In this document: in pieces, positions 5,060 to 10,516 of the stretch | How positions within the stretch are numbered: position 1 is the stretch's first letter | How the letters are laid out: each line of letters opens with the position of its first letter | Origin: Desulfosarcina sp. | GTDB taxonomy: Bacteria > Desulfobacterota > Desulfobacteria > Desulfobacterales > Desulfosarcinaceae | Assembly: GCA_030642405.1 (NCBI GenBank) | Contig: DAOWNV010000072.1 | Coordinates: 1-10,516, forward strand | DNA: 10,516 nt | Direction of reading: 5' to 3' | Made by a program: the position numbers and the translations under genes | The notes under the pieces: model-generated | Seen by the model: the letters and a program-made list of their open reading frames with translations, nothing else | Database searches by the model: none | What the model was told of the DNA's origin: nothing

Positions 5060-6783
5060 TGTCCTTTACCGAAAAACCAATTCATTATCGGCTGAACCTT
5101 CAAAATACGGCGGACAGCACCGGTTTCTTTGCCGCGGTTCCCGACCCGCATCCCACGCTCGAAGAGGGTTTTTCCTATTTGCGCCAATGCCCCAATGACA
5201 GTTTGATGCATAACTACCTTCTGGGCGATATAGGAAAACTGACCCTTGACGAGCTGGCCAACCTTCTGGATGGTGTTCAAGAAACGGATTGTACCATCCG
5301 GGCATTGTTGCTGGAAGCGGTTACGACATATGATCACCTTTCCACCTTAAAAAAGAGGTTCCCCCATAGGTCTCTTAATGAGTTGGCCGGCCATTCTCCG
5401 CTGATTTATCTGCGGTCCGAATTAGAACCTGATCAGGTACTTCACCGTTCCTGGGCTGACTATTTTAACGCTAATCTTTTTCGTCACCGTCTTTTGCCGT
5501 CGCCAAAAGAAACGGGCCTTTCTTTTCCTGTAGAGGAAGTAACCAACGATGAAGAACCACTGCCGGAAGAGGCTCATTTAAAACAGGTTGTCGAACGGTT
5601 ATTGCCTGAACTGAAAGGTGTTGGCGAACCGCGGCCTTTTTTGACGGAGACCATTGCAAAAGCGGAAGAACAACTCAGACATCTGGATATTTTCCAGGGC
5701 CCGGAAATGCGCCATCAATCCTCGTTGAGCCCAATAGCCCTGCTGCGCAAATGGCGTTTTTTCCACCATGTAAACATCGGTCGATTAAAGTATACTTTAT
5801 CCAGTGTTCAGACTTCGTACGGGCGTGGGCTTTCACTGGAAGCCGCCCGGGTTTCCTGTCTCATGGAGGTCGTCGAGCGCTGCTCCTCTTTTGCCGGCGT
5901 GGATGAAACAGGTGTTGTGGGAACACTTCGACAACACCCTCTGATTCGTGGCTCATTGTTGGAATTATCGGCAGAGGGTATCCCTTTGCTTGATCCCAAC
6001 GACCTGTCTCTTGAGGTGCCCTATCATGACGAGCCGCTATACTGGATGGAAGGGGAACGCCTGACTCCTCATGGTTTGACACCGATCTGGGTGCCGGTGC
6101 AATGTGTTTTTCTTTTTTGCAATCTGGATGAGCGATCTCTGTTTTCCGGATTGGGATCCACCGGACTTGCATCGGGGAACCGTGTGGTCGAGGCTCGGCT
6201 CAGTGCCCTTTACGAACTTCTCGAAAGAGACAGCGAAGCGGTCAATCCGTACCACCCTTCCCGTTGCTTTCGTGTTCACGCTAAAGACGAACAGATGAAC
6301 GCCCTGTTCGAGGATTATAGAGCGCGTGGCATTCATGTTTTTTTTCAAGATACCAGTCCAGCCTTTGGTATTCCCTGCTGCACTTGTTTTGTTACTCACC
6401 GAGATGGTGTTGTGGTAAAAGGGGGGGGGGTTAACCTTAACGGAAAACGGGCAGTATTGTCGGCGTTAACTGAAGTCCCGTATCCATACCCTGCAGGACC
6501 ACCATCGCTTCCAGCGCCCCCGGATCTGCCCTGGTTGGAATTTGAAACTCTACCGGATTTTTCCACAGGGATACCTGAGCAGGATCTTCTGATAATGGAA
6601 GAAACGCTTCTGGCCAACGGACATTCACCCATCTACGTAGATATTACGAGGAAAGACCTTAAAATTCCAGTAGTAAAAGCCCTGATTCCAGGCTTGGAAA
6701 TAATGGCCGATTTCGACGCCTATTCTCGAATCAATCCCCGATTGTTTAATAATTATTTGGCAATACAAAGACGTTCGAGCTGA
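5059..6783 (+). CDS. YcaO-family ATP-dependent protein with long N-terminal extension
   Basis: YcaO proteins use ATP to activate backbone amides. Known members make azolines in RiPP peptides, thioamides (with TfuA) in methanogen McrA, or, in E. coli, affect ribosomal protein S12 modification. Here the YcaO domain covers about 240-560. Seen: S266-C-L-M-E270-V-V-E273-R274 (the SxxxExxER ATP/Mg site), N374 with E378, E386 and E389 (the second Mg/ATP-binding set, in the family's 4-8-3 spacing), KGGGVNLNG (454-462), LTEV (470-473), then a proline-rich PYPYPAGPPSLPAPPDLP stretch (474-491) and a final IPVVKALIPGLE block (536-547). The C terminus lacks the PxPxP end of azoline-forming enzymes. About 230 N-terminal residues precede the domain; they look largely helical and I do not recognise them. 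No precursor peptide, TfuA or E1-like partner is adjacent, so the substrate is unknown. Start ATG overlaps the tatC stop; no strong Shine-Dalgarno, so translation is probably coupled. Confidence 0.88.
   Translation: MSFTEKPIHYRLNLQNTADSTGFFAAVPDPHPTLEEGFSYLRQCPNDSLMHNYLLGDIGKLTLDELANLLDGVQETDCTIRALLLEAVTTYDHLSTLKKRFPHRSLNELAGHSPLIYLRSELEPDQVLHRSWADYFNANLFRHRLLPSPKETGLSFPVEEVTNDEEPLPEEAHLKQVVERLLPELKGVGEPRPFLTETIAKAEEQLRHLDIFQGPEMRHQSSLSPIALLRKWRFFHHVNIGRLKYTLSSVQTSYGRGLSLEAARVSCLMEVVERCSSFAGVDETGVVGTLRQHPLIRGSLLELSAEGIPLLDPNDLSLEVPYHDEPLYWMEGERLTPHGLTPIWVPVQCVFLFCNLDERSLFSGLGSTGLASGNRVVEARLSALYELLERDSEAVNPYHPSRCFRVHAKDEQMNALFEDYRARGIHVFFQDTSPAFGIPCCTCFVTHRDGVVVKGGGVNLNGKRAVLSALTEVPYPYPAGPPSLPAPPDLPWLEFETLPDFSTGIPEQDLLIMEETLLANGHSPIYVDITRKDLKIPVVKALIPGLEIMADFDAYSRINPRLFNNYLAIQRRSS
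6421..6430 (+). repeat. Homopolymer run of ten G inside the YcaO gene
   Basis: Ten consecutive G encode the glycine-rich turn K454-G-G-G-V458 in the catalytic domain. The frame continues correctly on both sides, so the run length given is compatible with an intact gene. Runs of this length slip readily in replication and are also prone to sequencing error. Confidence 0.9.
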
Positions 6784-6806
6784 CCGAAATTGTTTGTTTT
6801 ACCTTG

Positions 6807-6835
6807 TTGACAGAGGAGAAAAGGCTTGATAGAGC
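6807..6835 (+). promoter_or_regulatory. Promoter candidate for the cytochrome gene
   Basis: A perfect -35 hexamer TTGACA (6807-6812) is followed, 17 bases on, by a poor -10, TAGAGC (6830-6835, three matches). It lies in the 127-bp gap between the YcaO gene and the cytochrome. No strong terminator separates the two genes: a six-bp AT-rich inverted repeat at 6818-6840 is the only candidate and overlaps the promoter. So the cytochrome may be read both from its own promoter and from upstream. Confidence 0.35.
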
Positions 6836-6910
6836 TTTTCGGCATCAGGAACTACAGCTAAAAAAGTTCTTTTGGTGCTTAATTAATTATGGAATAGGAG
6901 AGCAGAGGTC

Positions 6911-7390
6911 ATGGGTAAAAGAGGGTTAATCATTTTTGCAGCCGTGGGTGTTGCACTTATGTTCACAGCTGTTTCCATCAACGCTGCAACTGACGTCAAA
7001 GATGTCATCACGATGGATAACAAGGCCTACGAAAAACACAAAAAAGCCATCGTCGATTTTACGCATAAGAAACACAACGAAGAGTACAAGATTGGTTGTG
7101 GAGAGTGCCATCACGATGACAAGGGCCAACCGTTGAATGACCTGAAGATAGGGGATGATGTCCAAAACTGCATCACTTGCCATAAAATACCCGGCCAGAT
7201 GCCCGGTAAGCTGAAAAAAGAGATGAAGGCGAACAAAGCTTCAAAAAAGGAAATCAGCGCTAAGAAAATGGAGTATCACGCCGAGGCGATTCACGTCAAT
7301 TGTATCTCATGCCACAAAGATTATAACAAAAAGAACAAGACCAAGGCGGCACCGCAGTCTTGTACCAAGTGTCATCCGAAAAAAAAATAG
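6911..7390 (+). CDS. Periplasmic tetraheme cytochrome c3-type protein (class III)
   Basis: A secreted electron carrier. Residues 1-25 form a Sec signal peptide (KR, hydrophobic core, cleavage probable after SINA). Four CxxCH heme sites follow: C63GECH67, C87ITCH91, C131ISCH135 and C151TKCH155. The histidine pattern is that of cytochrome c3: two His spaced by three (H52, H55) before the first heme, a CHH at the first heme (H68), and H123 or H128 ahead of heme 3, giving four bis-His hemes. Lysine richness (basic protein) fits type I c3 that interacts with hydrogenases and membrane complexes. At 159 residues it is somewhat longer than the classical c3 (about 110 mature residues), with a lysine-rich insert at about 100-120 between hemes 2 and 3. 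The ATG at 6911 has TAGGAG ten bases upstream. Role as a periplasmic partner of hydrogenase or formate dehydrogenase is inferred from the family. Confidence 0.92.
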   Translation: MGKRGLIIFAAVGVALMFTAVSINAATDVKDVITMDNKAYEKHKKAIVDFTHKKHNEEYKIGCGECHHDDKGQPLNDLKIGDDVQNCITCHKIPGQMPGKLKKEMKANKASKKEISAKKMEYHAEAIHVNCISCHKDYNKKNKTKAAPQSCTKCHPKKK

Positions 7391-7416
7391 CTTTACGGTA
7401 GAATTCTTTGACTCTT

Positions 7417-7454
7417 GAGCGGGGCGATGTCGCAAGGAGCGATATTGCCCGCTT
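7417..7454 (+). other. GC-rich hairpin downstream of the cytochrome gene
   Basis: GAGCGGG (7417-7423) can pair with CCCGCTT (7448-7454), seven pairs including one G-U, around a 24-nt loop that itself contains the small palindrome GCGATGTCGC. It lies between the cytochrome stop and the terminator at 7475-7515. It lacks a T tract and could serve as a 3' mRNA stabiliser, or be incidental. Confidence 0.25.
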
Positions 7455-7474
7455 TCATTTCGGATATACCGATA

Positions 7475-7515
7475 ACACAATTGAGCCATTGCCCGATTTC
7501 GGTTGTGTCTTTTTT
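7475..7515 (+). terminator. Intrinsic terminator of the cytochrome gene
   Basis: ACACAATTGAG (7475-7485) pairs with TTCGGTTGTGT (7498-7508) over 11 positions, three of them G-U, with a 12-nt loop, followed by C and six T (7510-7515). The T run continues into eight A. It lies in the 141-bp gap between the convergent cytochrome and dsrN genes. On the minus strand the same hairpin has no T run after it, so I see no clear intrinsic terminator for the dsr operon here. Confidence 0.65.
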
Positions 7516-7531
7516 AAAAAAAAGTCGAAAA

Positions 7532-8965
7532 TCAATGGACGCTATTTCTTTTTTTGCGAAAATCCAAGGCAGCTCTTACTAATGCAGGAGCCCATGAAGG
7601 TGTGCCTAAGGCATGAATATGGGTGTAGGTTGCCAGAACGTTTTTGACGCAAACACCATCCTTGCCCTTAAAAAAGCCGGTGCCTCTTTTCATCGTGAAA
7701 GTGAGGTTCTCTTCAAGGCCTTTCCATTCAATGACACTGGAATAGTGAAACTCGTGACCCAGAAATTCCGTCCCTTCGGGAAAATACGGATTTTCCTTTT
7801 CCACCTGTATGATGGTGTAGCCATGACCCTTGGGACGCTTGGAGAAGCCGAAGACAGCCGGAAGAACACCGGTCATTTCAAATTGACCATCTTCCAGGTG
7901 TAAGCTTTCTCCCAGGTACATAAGGCCTCCGCATTCGGCGTAAATAGGCAAATCGTGATCGGCAAGTGCTTTTACTTCTTTTCGAAAGGATTCATTGGCT
8001 TCCAGCTCTCGGGCATTGGTTTCCGGAAATCCGCCCCCGATATACAAACCGTCAACTGGGGGTAAATGCGGATCCGTTAAAGGACTGACATAAACCAGTT
8101 TTGCTCCGGCTGATTCCAACGCTTCAAGGTTTTCCGGATAGTAAAATTGAAAGGCGGCGTCTTTTAAGATGCCTATGTGGGGTGGTTCGGAAAGGATTGC
8201 GGTTTCGCTCTTTGGCTCTATCGGTTTTTCACTTACTTGAGTGGGGGCAGCGCTCTTTGCCAGTCGCTGAATCCGCTTTATATCGAGATATTTTTCGGCA
8301 ACAGATCTAATAGCGTCTACGGCTGATTTGGCCCAGCTATGCTCGGGGGTGGGTACAAGCCCCATATGCCGCTCAGGAAACCGCTGTTCTTTTAGTTTGG
8401 GGACTGCACCTATTACGGGGATTCCAGTATATTCTTCGATACTGCGAGTAAGAATCGATTGATGTCGTTTTCCGGCTACCCGGTTGAGAACCACACCTCC
8501 TATACGCACATCCGGGTCGAAAGCGGTGAGACCTTGCACAATAGCAGCCATTGTACGGGTGGTTTTGGTGGCGTCTAAGCACAAAATGACCGGCAACCCC
8601 AACAACTTGGCCAGTTCAGCGGTGCTGGTCTCCCCTTTCGTATCTATACAATCGTAAAGGCCTCGGTTGCCTTCGATAATGGTGAAGTCGGTGTTTCGGG
8701 TGTGGGTGTGATAGGAATGGAGAATGATGTCCCGCTCAATGAGAAAGGTATCCAGATTGTAGCACGGCCGGCCGGCCGCCATAGCCAGCCAGCCGGCATC
8801 GATATAATCCGGACCTTTTTTAAAGGGAACGACGGATTGACCCAGGCTCCTCAACGCAGCGATGATGCCCACGGAAAAAATAGTCTTCCCCGAACCTCCG
8901 CGAAGGGCGGCAACAACAATGCCCGGTATCGTCAAGGTGTGTTGGTTGGAAGGAGCCTGTTTCAA
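7532..8965 (-). CDS. dsrN: DsrN, siroheme amidase (cobyrinate a,c-diamide synthase family)
   Basis: Glutamine-dependent amidotransferase of the CbiA/CobB family. In dsr clusters this member is DsrN, held to amidate siroheme to the siroamide found in dissimilatory sulfite reductase. Seen: P-loop GGSGKT (23-28) and FKKGPDYID (48-56), EGNRGLYD (98-105) in the place of the family's EGVMGLFDG, then a linker at about 225-260. The class I glutaminase domain follows, with GILKDAAFQFYYPENLE (265-281), GGGFPE (310-315), the nucleophile C345 in YAECGGLMYLG, and the histidine segment TYTHIHA (446-452). At 477 residues it is full length for the family. It lies 53 bases after dsrD, same strand. The start is doubtful: TTG at 8965 has no visible Shine-Dalgarno, and no ATG or GTG lies in frame between it and the dsrD stop; TTG at 8935 is a second choice that would still keep the P-loop. 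A corrin-pathway CbiA is the alternative, but no cobalamin gene is nearby. Confidence 0.9.
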   Translation of the reverse strand: MKQAPSNQHTLTIPGIVVAALRGGSGKTIFSVGIIAALRSLGQSVVPFKKGPDYIDAGWLAMAAGRPCYNLDTFLIERDIILHSYHTHTRNTDFTIIEGNRGLYDCIDTKGETSTAELAKLLGLPVILCLDATKTTRTMAAIVQGLTAFDPDVRIGGVVLNRVAGKRHQSILTRSIEEYTGIPVIGAVPKLKEQRFPERHMGLVPTPEHSWAKSAVDAIRSVAEKYLDIKRIQRLAKSAAPTQVSEKPIEPKSETAILSEPPHIGILKDAAFQFYYPENLEALESAGAKLVYVSPLTDPHLPPVDGLYIGGGFPETNARELEANESFRKEVKALADHDLPIYAECGGLMYLGESLHLEDGQFEMTGVLPAVFGFSKRPKGHGYTIIQVEKENPYFPEGTEFLGHEFHYSSVIEWKGLEENLTFTMKRGTGFFKGKDGVCVKNVLATYTHIHALGTPSWAPALVRAALDFRKKRNSVH

Positions 8966-9018
8966 AAGCTGTGAAAAGGCGGCGGTTAACCAATGGTTTG
9001 GCCTGCCGTCGCAAACCT

Positions 9019-9261
9019 TTATTTGTCTTCGTGTTCAGCAGCCGCTTGTTTACCGGTGCCGGGCAGGCCGTACATGGAGGTGCTTCCCGAAGACCAGTAC
9101 TCCAGGACTTGATCCAGAATCAGTTGGTTTATGATTTTTTTTGCCGGGCGGGGTTTCATACCCAAAATTTTGGCCAGATCATTGAAATAGAACTTGGATT
9201 TGGTCTTCAGCTTTTTGGTCAGACTGGTAACGATCAGCTCTTTTGCCTCTTCGTATTCCAT
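9019..9261 (-). CDS. dsrD: DsrD, dissimilatory sulfite reductase-associated protein
   Basis: An 80-residue winged-helix protein that accompanies dsrAB in sulfate- and sulfite-reducing organisms and is used as a marker of the reductive pathway; published work reports that it stimulates sulfite reduction by DsrAB. Seen: SKFYFNDLAKILG (22-34), a K-rich helix (36-45), and the hallmark block VLEYWSSGSTSMYGLPGTGK (52-71), followed by QAAAEHED, all very close to Desulfovibrio DsrD. The start ATG at 9261 has GAGG five bases upstream. The gene is 70 bases downstream of dsrB, with a terminator-like hairpin between them. Confidence 0.96.
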   Translation of the reverse strand: MEYEEAKELIVTSLTKKLKTKSKFYFNDLAKILGMKPRPAKKIINQLILDQVLEYWSSGSTSMYGLPGTGKQAAAEHEDK

Positions 9262-9276
9262 GGTAACCTCTTTTCT

Positions 9277-9308
9277 AAAAAGGGCAGGGGAACACGCGGC
9301 CCCCCTGC
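9277..9308 (-). terminator. Terminator-like hairpin between dsrB and dsrD
   Basis: Read on the minus strand, GCAGGGG (9308-9302) pairs with CCCCTGC (9290-9284), seven perfect GC-rich pairs plus a possible inner G-U, around an 11-nt loop. CC and then TTTTT (9281-9277) follow. This is the layout of an intrinsic terminator inside the operon, placed 24 bases after the dsrB stop. It would cause partial termination or protect the dsrB 3' end from exonucleases. Confidence 0.6.
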
Positions 9309-9331
9309 ACTATTAGTTCATATGGAGCGGT

Positions 9332-10477
9332 CTAGAACTTGAACTGCGTGGTCTGCCGCCAGGTGTAGTAGGCGGGATCACGGAAGTCATCTATGAGATG
9401 ATGGGTGAATTCAAGCTCGCATTTTTCAAAGAATCGCTCCCAGCCGATTCTCTCGGCCCAGTCGCCCAGACGCTCATACTTGTTGGCGCCGGCGGAGTAA
9501 GTATCAACGATCTTTTTGATGCAGGAGGTGGTAGTCTCCCAGCGCGGTGGTTCGTTGGGAATGAATGCCACGACAACCTTGGAGAACTTGGGGGTGCTGA
9601 TGCGGTTGGAGACCTTGCCGCCCACCATTAGAACGATACCGTCGCCTTCCTTGTCTGCCAGCGGCAAGGAGGGACACATGGTGTAACAGTTGCCGCAGAA
9701 CATACAGCGCTCGTTTTTAATGGCCACGGATTTGACTTCAGTATCGCCCACTTTGACCTTAGTCGGTTTGATGGCAGCGGTGGGGCAGGCCGCGATGGCC
9801 AGCGGAATTTCGCACATCTTGTCAAGATATTCGTTATCGATGATCGGCGGTTTTCTATGGTAGCCCAGAATGGCGATATCGGAGCAGTGTACGGCGCCGC
9901 ACATGTTCAGGCAGCAGGCCAGGGAAACACGCAGTTGGGCCGGCAGGCGGTGATCTTTGAATTCGTCGAAGAGCACGTCCATGGTGGCCTTGACCGGACC
10001 GGATGCATCGGTGGCCGGGGTGTGGCAGTGGATCCATCCCTGGGTGTGAATGATATTGGTGACGCCGGCACCGGTGCCGCCAATAGGGAATTTGAAGCTA
10101 CCGCCGTCGAATTTGCGGCTTTCCAGGTCCTGAACCAGGGGCTCGACCTTAGCTTTGCCGTCTACCATGAATTCGATATTGTTGCGGGTAGTGAAGCGCA
10201 GGTGTCCGTCGCAGTGCTTGTCGGCAATTTCACAGATCTCGCGGATGAGGGTCACACTCATAAGGCGGGCGCCGCCCACACGCACGGTGTAGCACTCGTC
10301 GCCGCTTTCGGCCACGTGGACCAGCACGCCGGGTTTGATGATTTCGTGATAAAGCCATTTACCCTTGTTCTTAGCGATGACCGGCGGGTAAAATAGATCG
10401 TATTTTTGCGGACCGATGTCGGTGATACGGTTTTCCATCGGCTTGTCGGGATTGTATCCTGAAGAAATAAATGCCAT
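9332..10477 (-). CDS. dsrB: Dissimilatory sulfite reductase beta subunit DsrB
   Basis: Beta subunit of the cytoplasmic alpha2beta2 sulfite reductase that reduces sulfite, passing its sulfur to DsrC. Seen: FTTRNNIEF (95-103); the siroheme/[4Fe-4S] ligands C151, then C188-C189 and C193 in ACCLNMCGAVHCSD; and an inserted ferredoxin domain with C258xxC261xxC264xxxC268 (RCMFCGNCYTMCPSLPL). The cysteine numbers agree with Desulfovibrio DsrB as I recall them, and the length of 381 is that of a full beta subunit. The start ATG at 10477 has GGAGG (10488-10484) six bases upstream. The PRW motif (311-313) and the C-terminal aromatic-rich tail are also typical. dsrA should lie immediately upstream, past the right edge. 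Together with dsrD this points to the reductive bacterial type rather than the reverse (oxidative) enzyme. Confidence 0.98.
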   Translation of the reverse strand: MAFISSGYNPDKPMENRITDIGPQKYDLFYPPVIAKNKGKWLYHEIIKPGVLVHVAESGDECYTVRVGGARLMSVTLIREICEIADKHCDGHLRFTTRNNIEFMVDGKAKVEPLVQDLESRKFDGGSFKFPIGGTGAGVTNIIHTQGWIHCHTPATDASGPVKATMDVLFDEFKDHRLPAQLRVSLACCLNMCGAVHCSDIAILGYHRKPPIIDNEYLDKMCEIPLAIAACPTAAIKPTKVKVGDTEVKSVAIKNERCMFCGNCYTMCPSLPLADKEGDGIVLMVGGKVSNRISTPKFSKVVVAFIPNEPPRWETTTSCIKKIVDTYSAGANKYERLGDWAERIGWERFFEKCELEFTHHLIDDFRDPAYYTWRQTTQFKF

Positions 10478-10516
10478 TTTGTTCCTCCCCTCTATCTCTG
10501 GTGGTCTTTTCTGAAT
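10478..10516 (-). other. Leader segment of dsrB, probable dsrA-dsrB spacer
   Basis: These 39 bases hold the strong GGAGG ribosome binding site of dsrB. I cannot recognise the C-terminal codons of dsrA in any frame, so whether dsrA ends inside this stretch or beyond it is undecided. Confidence 0.4.

Noticed and set aside
6818..6840. Possible terminator after the YcaO gene (GAAAAG/CTTTTC)
   Set aside because: Only six AT-rich pairs with an 11-nt loop and no proper T tract; too weak to call.
6784..6910. Search for a RiPP precursor peptide gene next to the YcaO gene
   Set aside because: No short frame with a ribosome binding site and a Cys/Ser/Thr-rich core is visible on either strand in this gap.
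7408..7647. 79-residue plus-strand frame running from the cytochrome downstream region into the dsrN 3' end
   Set aside because: It crosses the terminator hairpin at 7475-7515 and has no ribosome binding site or recognisable domain.
8763..8778. GC-rich palindromic run of repeated GGCC units
   Set aside because: It lies within dsrN coding for an ordinary Ala-Ala-Gly-Arg-Pro stretch and is likely chance composition.
8820..9014. A TTG-started minus frame overlapping the dsrN start, considered as evidence of a frameshift in dsrN
   Set aside because: Its residues do not resemble a CbiA N terminus, and dsrN from 8965 already holds the full P-loop domain.
9857..10396. 179-residue plus-strand frame opposite dsrB
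   Set aside because: It is the antisense of conserved dsrB codons; high GC at third positions produces such long shadow frames.

Overview
This window comes from the chromosome of a sulfate-reducing bacterium, most likely a member of the Desulfobacterota (a Desulfobacteraceae/Desulfosarcina-like lineage; that rank is inferred from the look of the proteins, not from a search). The diagnostic evidence is the right-hand third. It carries, on the minus strand, dsrB (dissimilatory sulfite reductase beta subunit, complete), dsrD (found with reductive-type dsr genes) and dsrN (siroheme amidase of the cobyrinate a,c-diamide synthase family). The preceding gene, expected to be dsrA, lies just beyond the right edge. 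A hairpin followed by five Ts sits between dsrB and dsrD and could set different transcript levels along the operon.

Left part (1-1377): a class IV PLP aminotransferase (probably PabC, aminodeoxychorismate lyase) on the plus strand ends at an intrinsic terminator. It converges on moaB, a molybdopterin-adenylylating enzyme of the MoaB/MogA family on the minus strand. A 254-bp region (1378-1631) separates moaB from the divergent plus-strand operon and holds a long imperfect hairpin, a weak promoter candidate and a 14-bp perfect palindrome next to the ribosome binding site.

Central part (1632-6783): six plus-strand genes are packed tightly and look like one operon. They are a short divergent MoaE-like protein, moaC, mltA (lytic transglycosylase lipoprotein), tatB (or a TatA/B protein), tatC, and a YcaO-family ATP-dependent protein with a long N-terminal extension. 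Four of the five junctions are either start/stop overlaps (moaC-mltA, tatB-tatC, tatC-ycaO) or a 50-bp gap with a strong Shine-Dalgarno (mltA-tatB). The gene order suggests a link between making molybdenum cofactor, exporting folded cofactor enzymes through Tat, and opening the cell wall. The role of the YcaO protein is unknown; it carries a run of ten Gs inside its catalytic domain.

Right-centre (6784-7531): a secreted tetraheme cytochrome c3-type protein stands alone, with its own upstream region and a good terminator, and converges on dsrN. Functionally the window combines cytoplasmic sulfite reduction (DsrB, DsrD, siroheme amidation by DsrN), a periplasmic electron carrier, and cofactor and export functions for periplasmic redox enzymes. 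I saw no tRNA, rRNA, CRISPR array, insertion sequence or phage gene.
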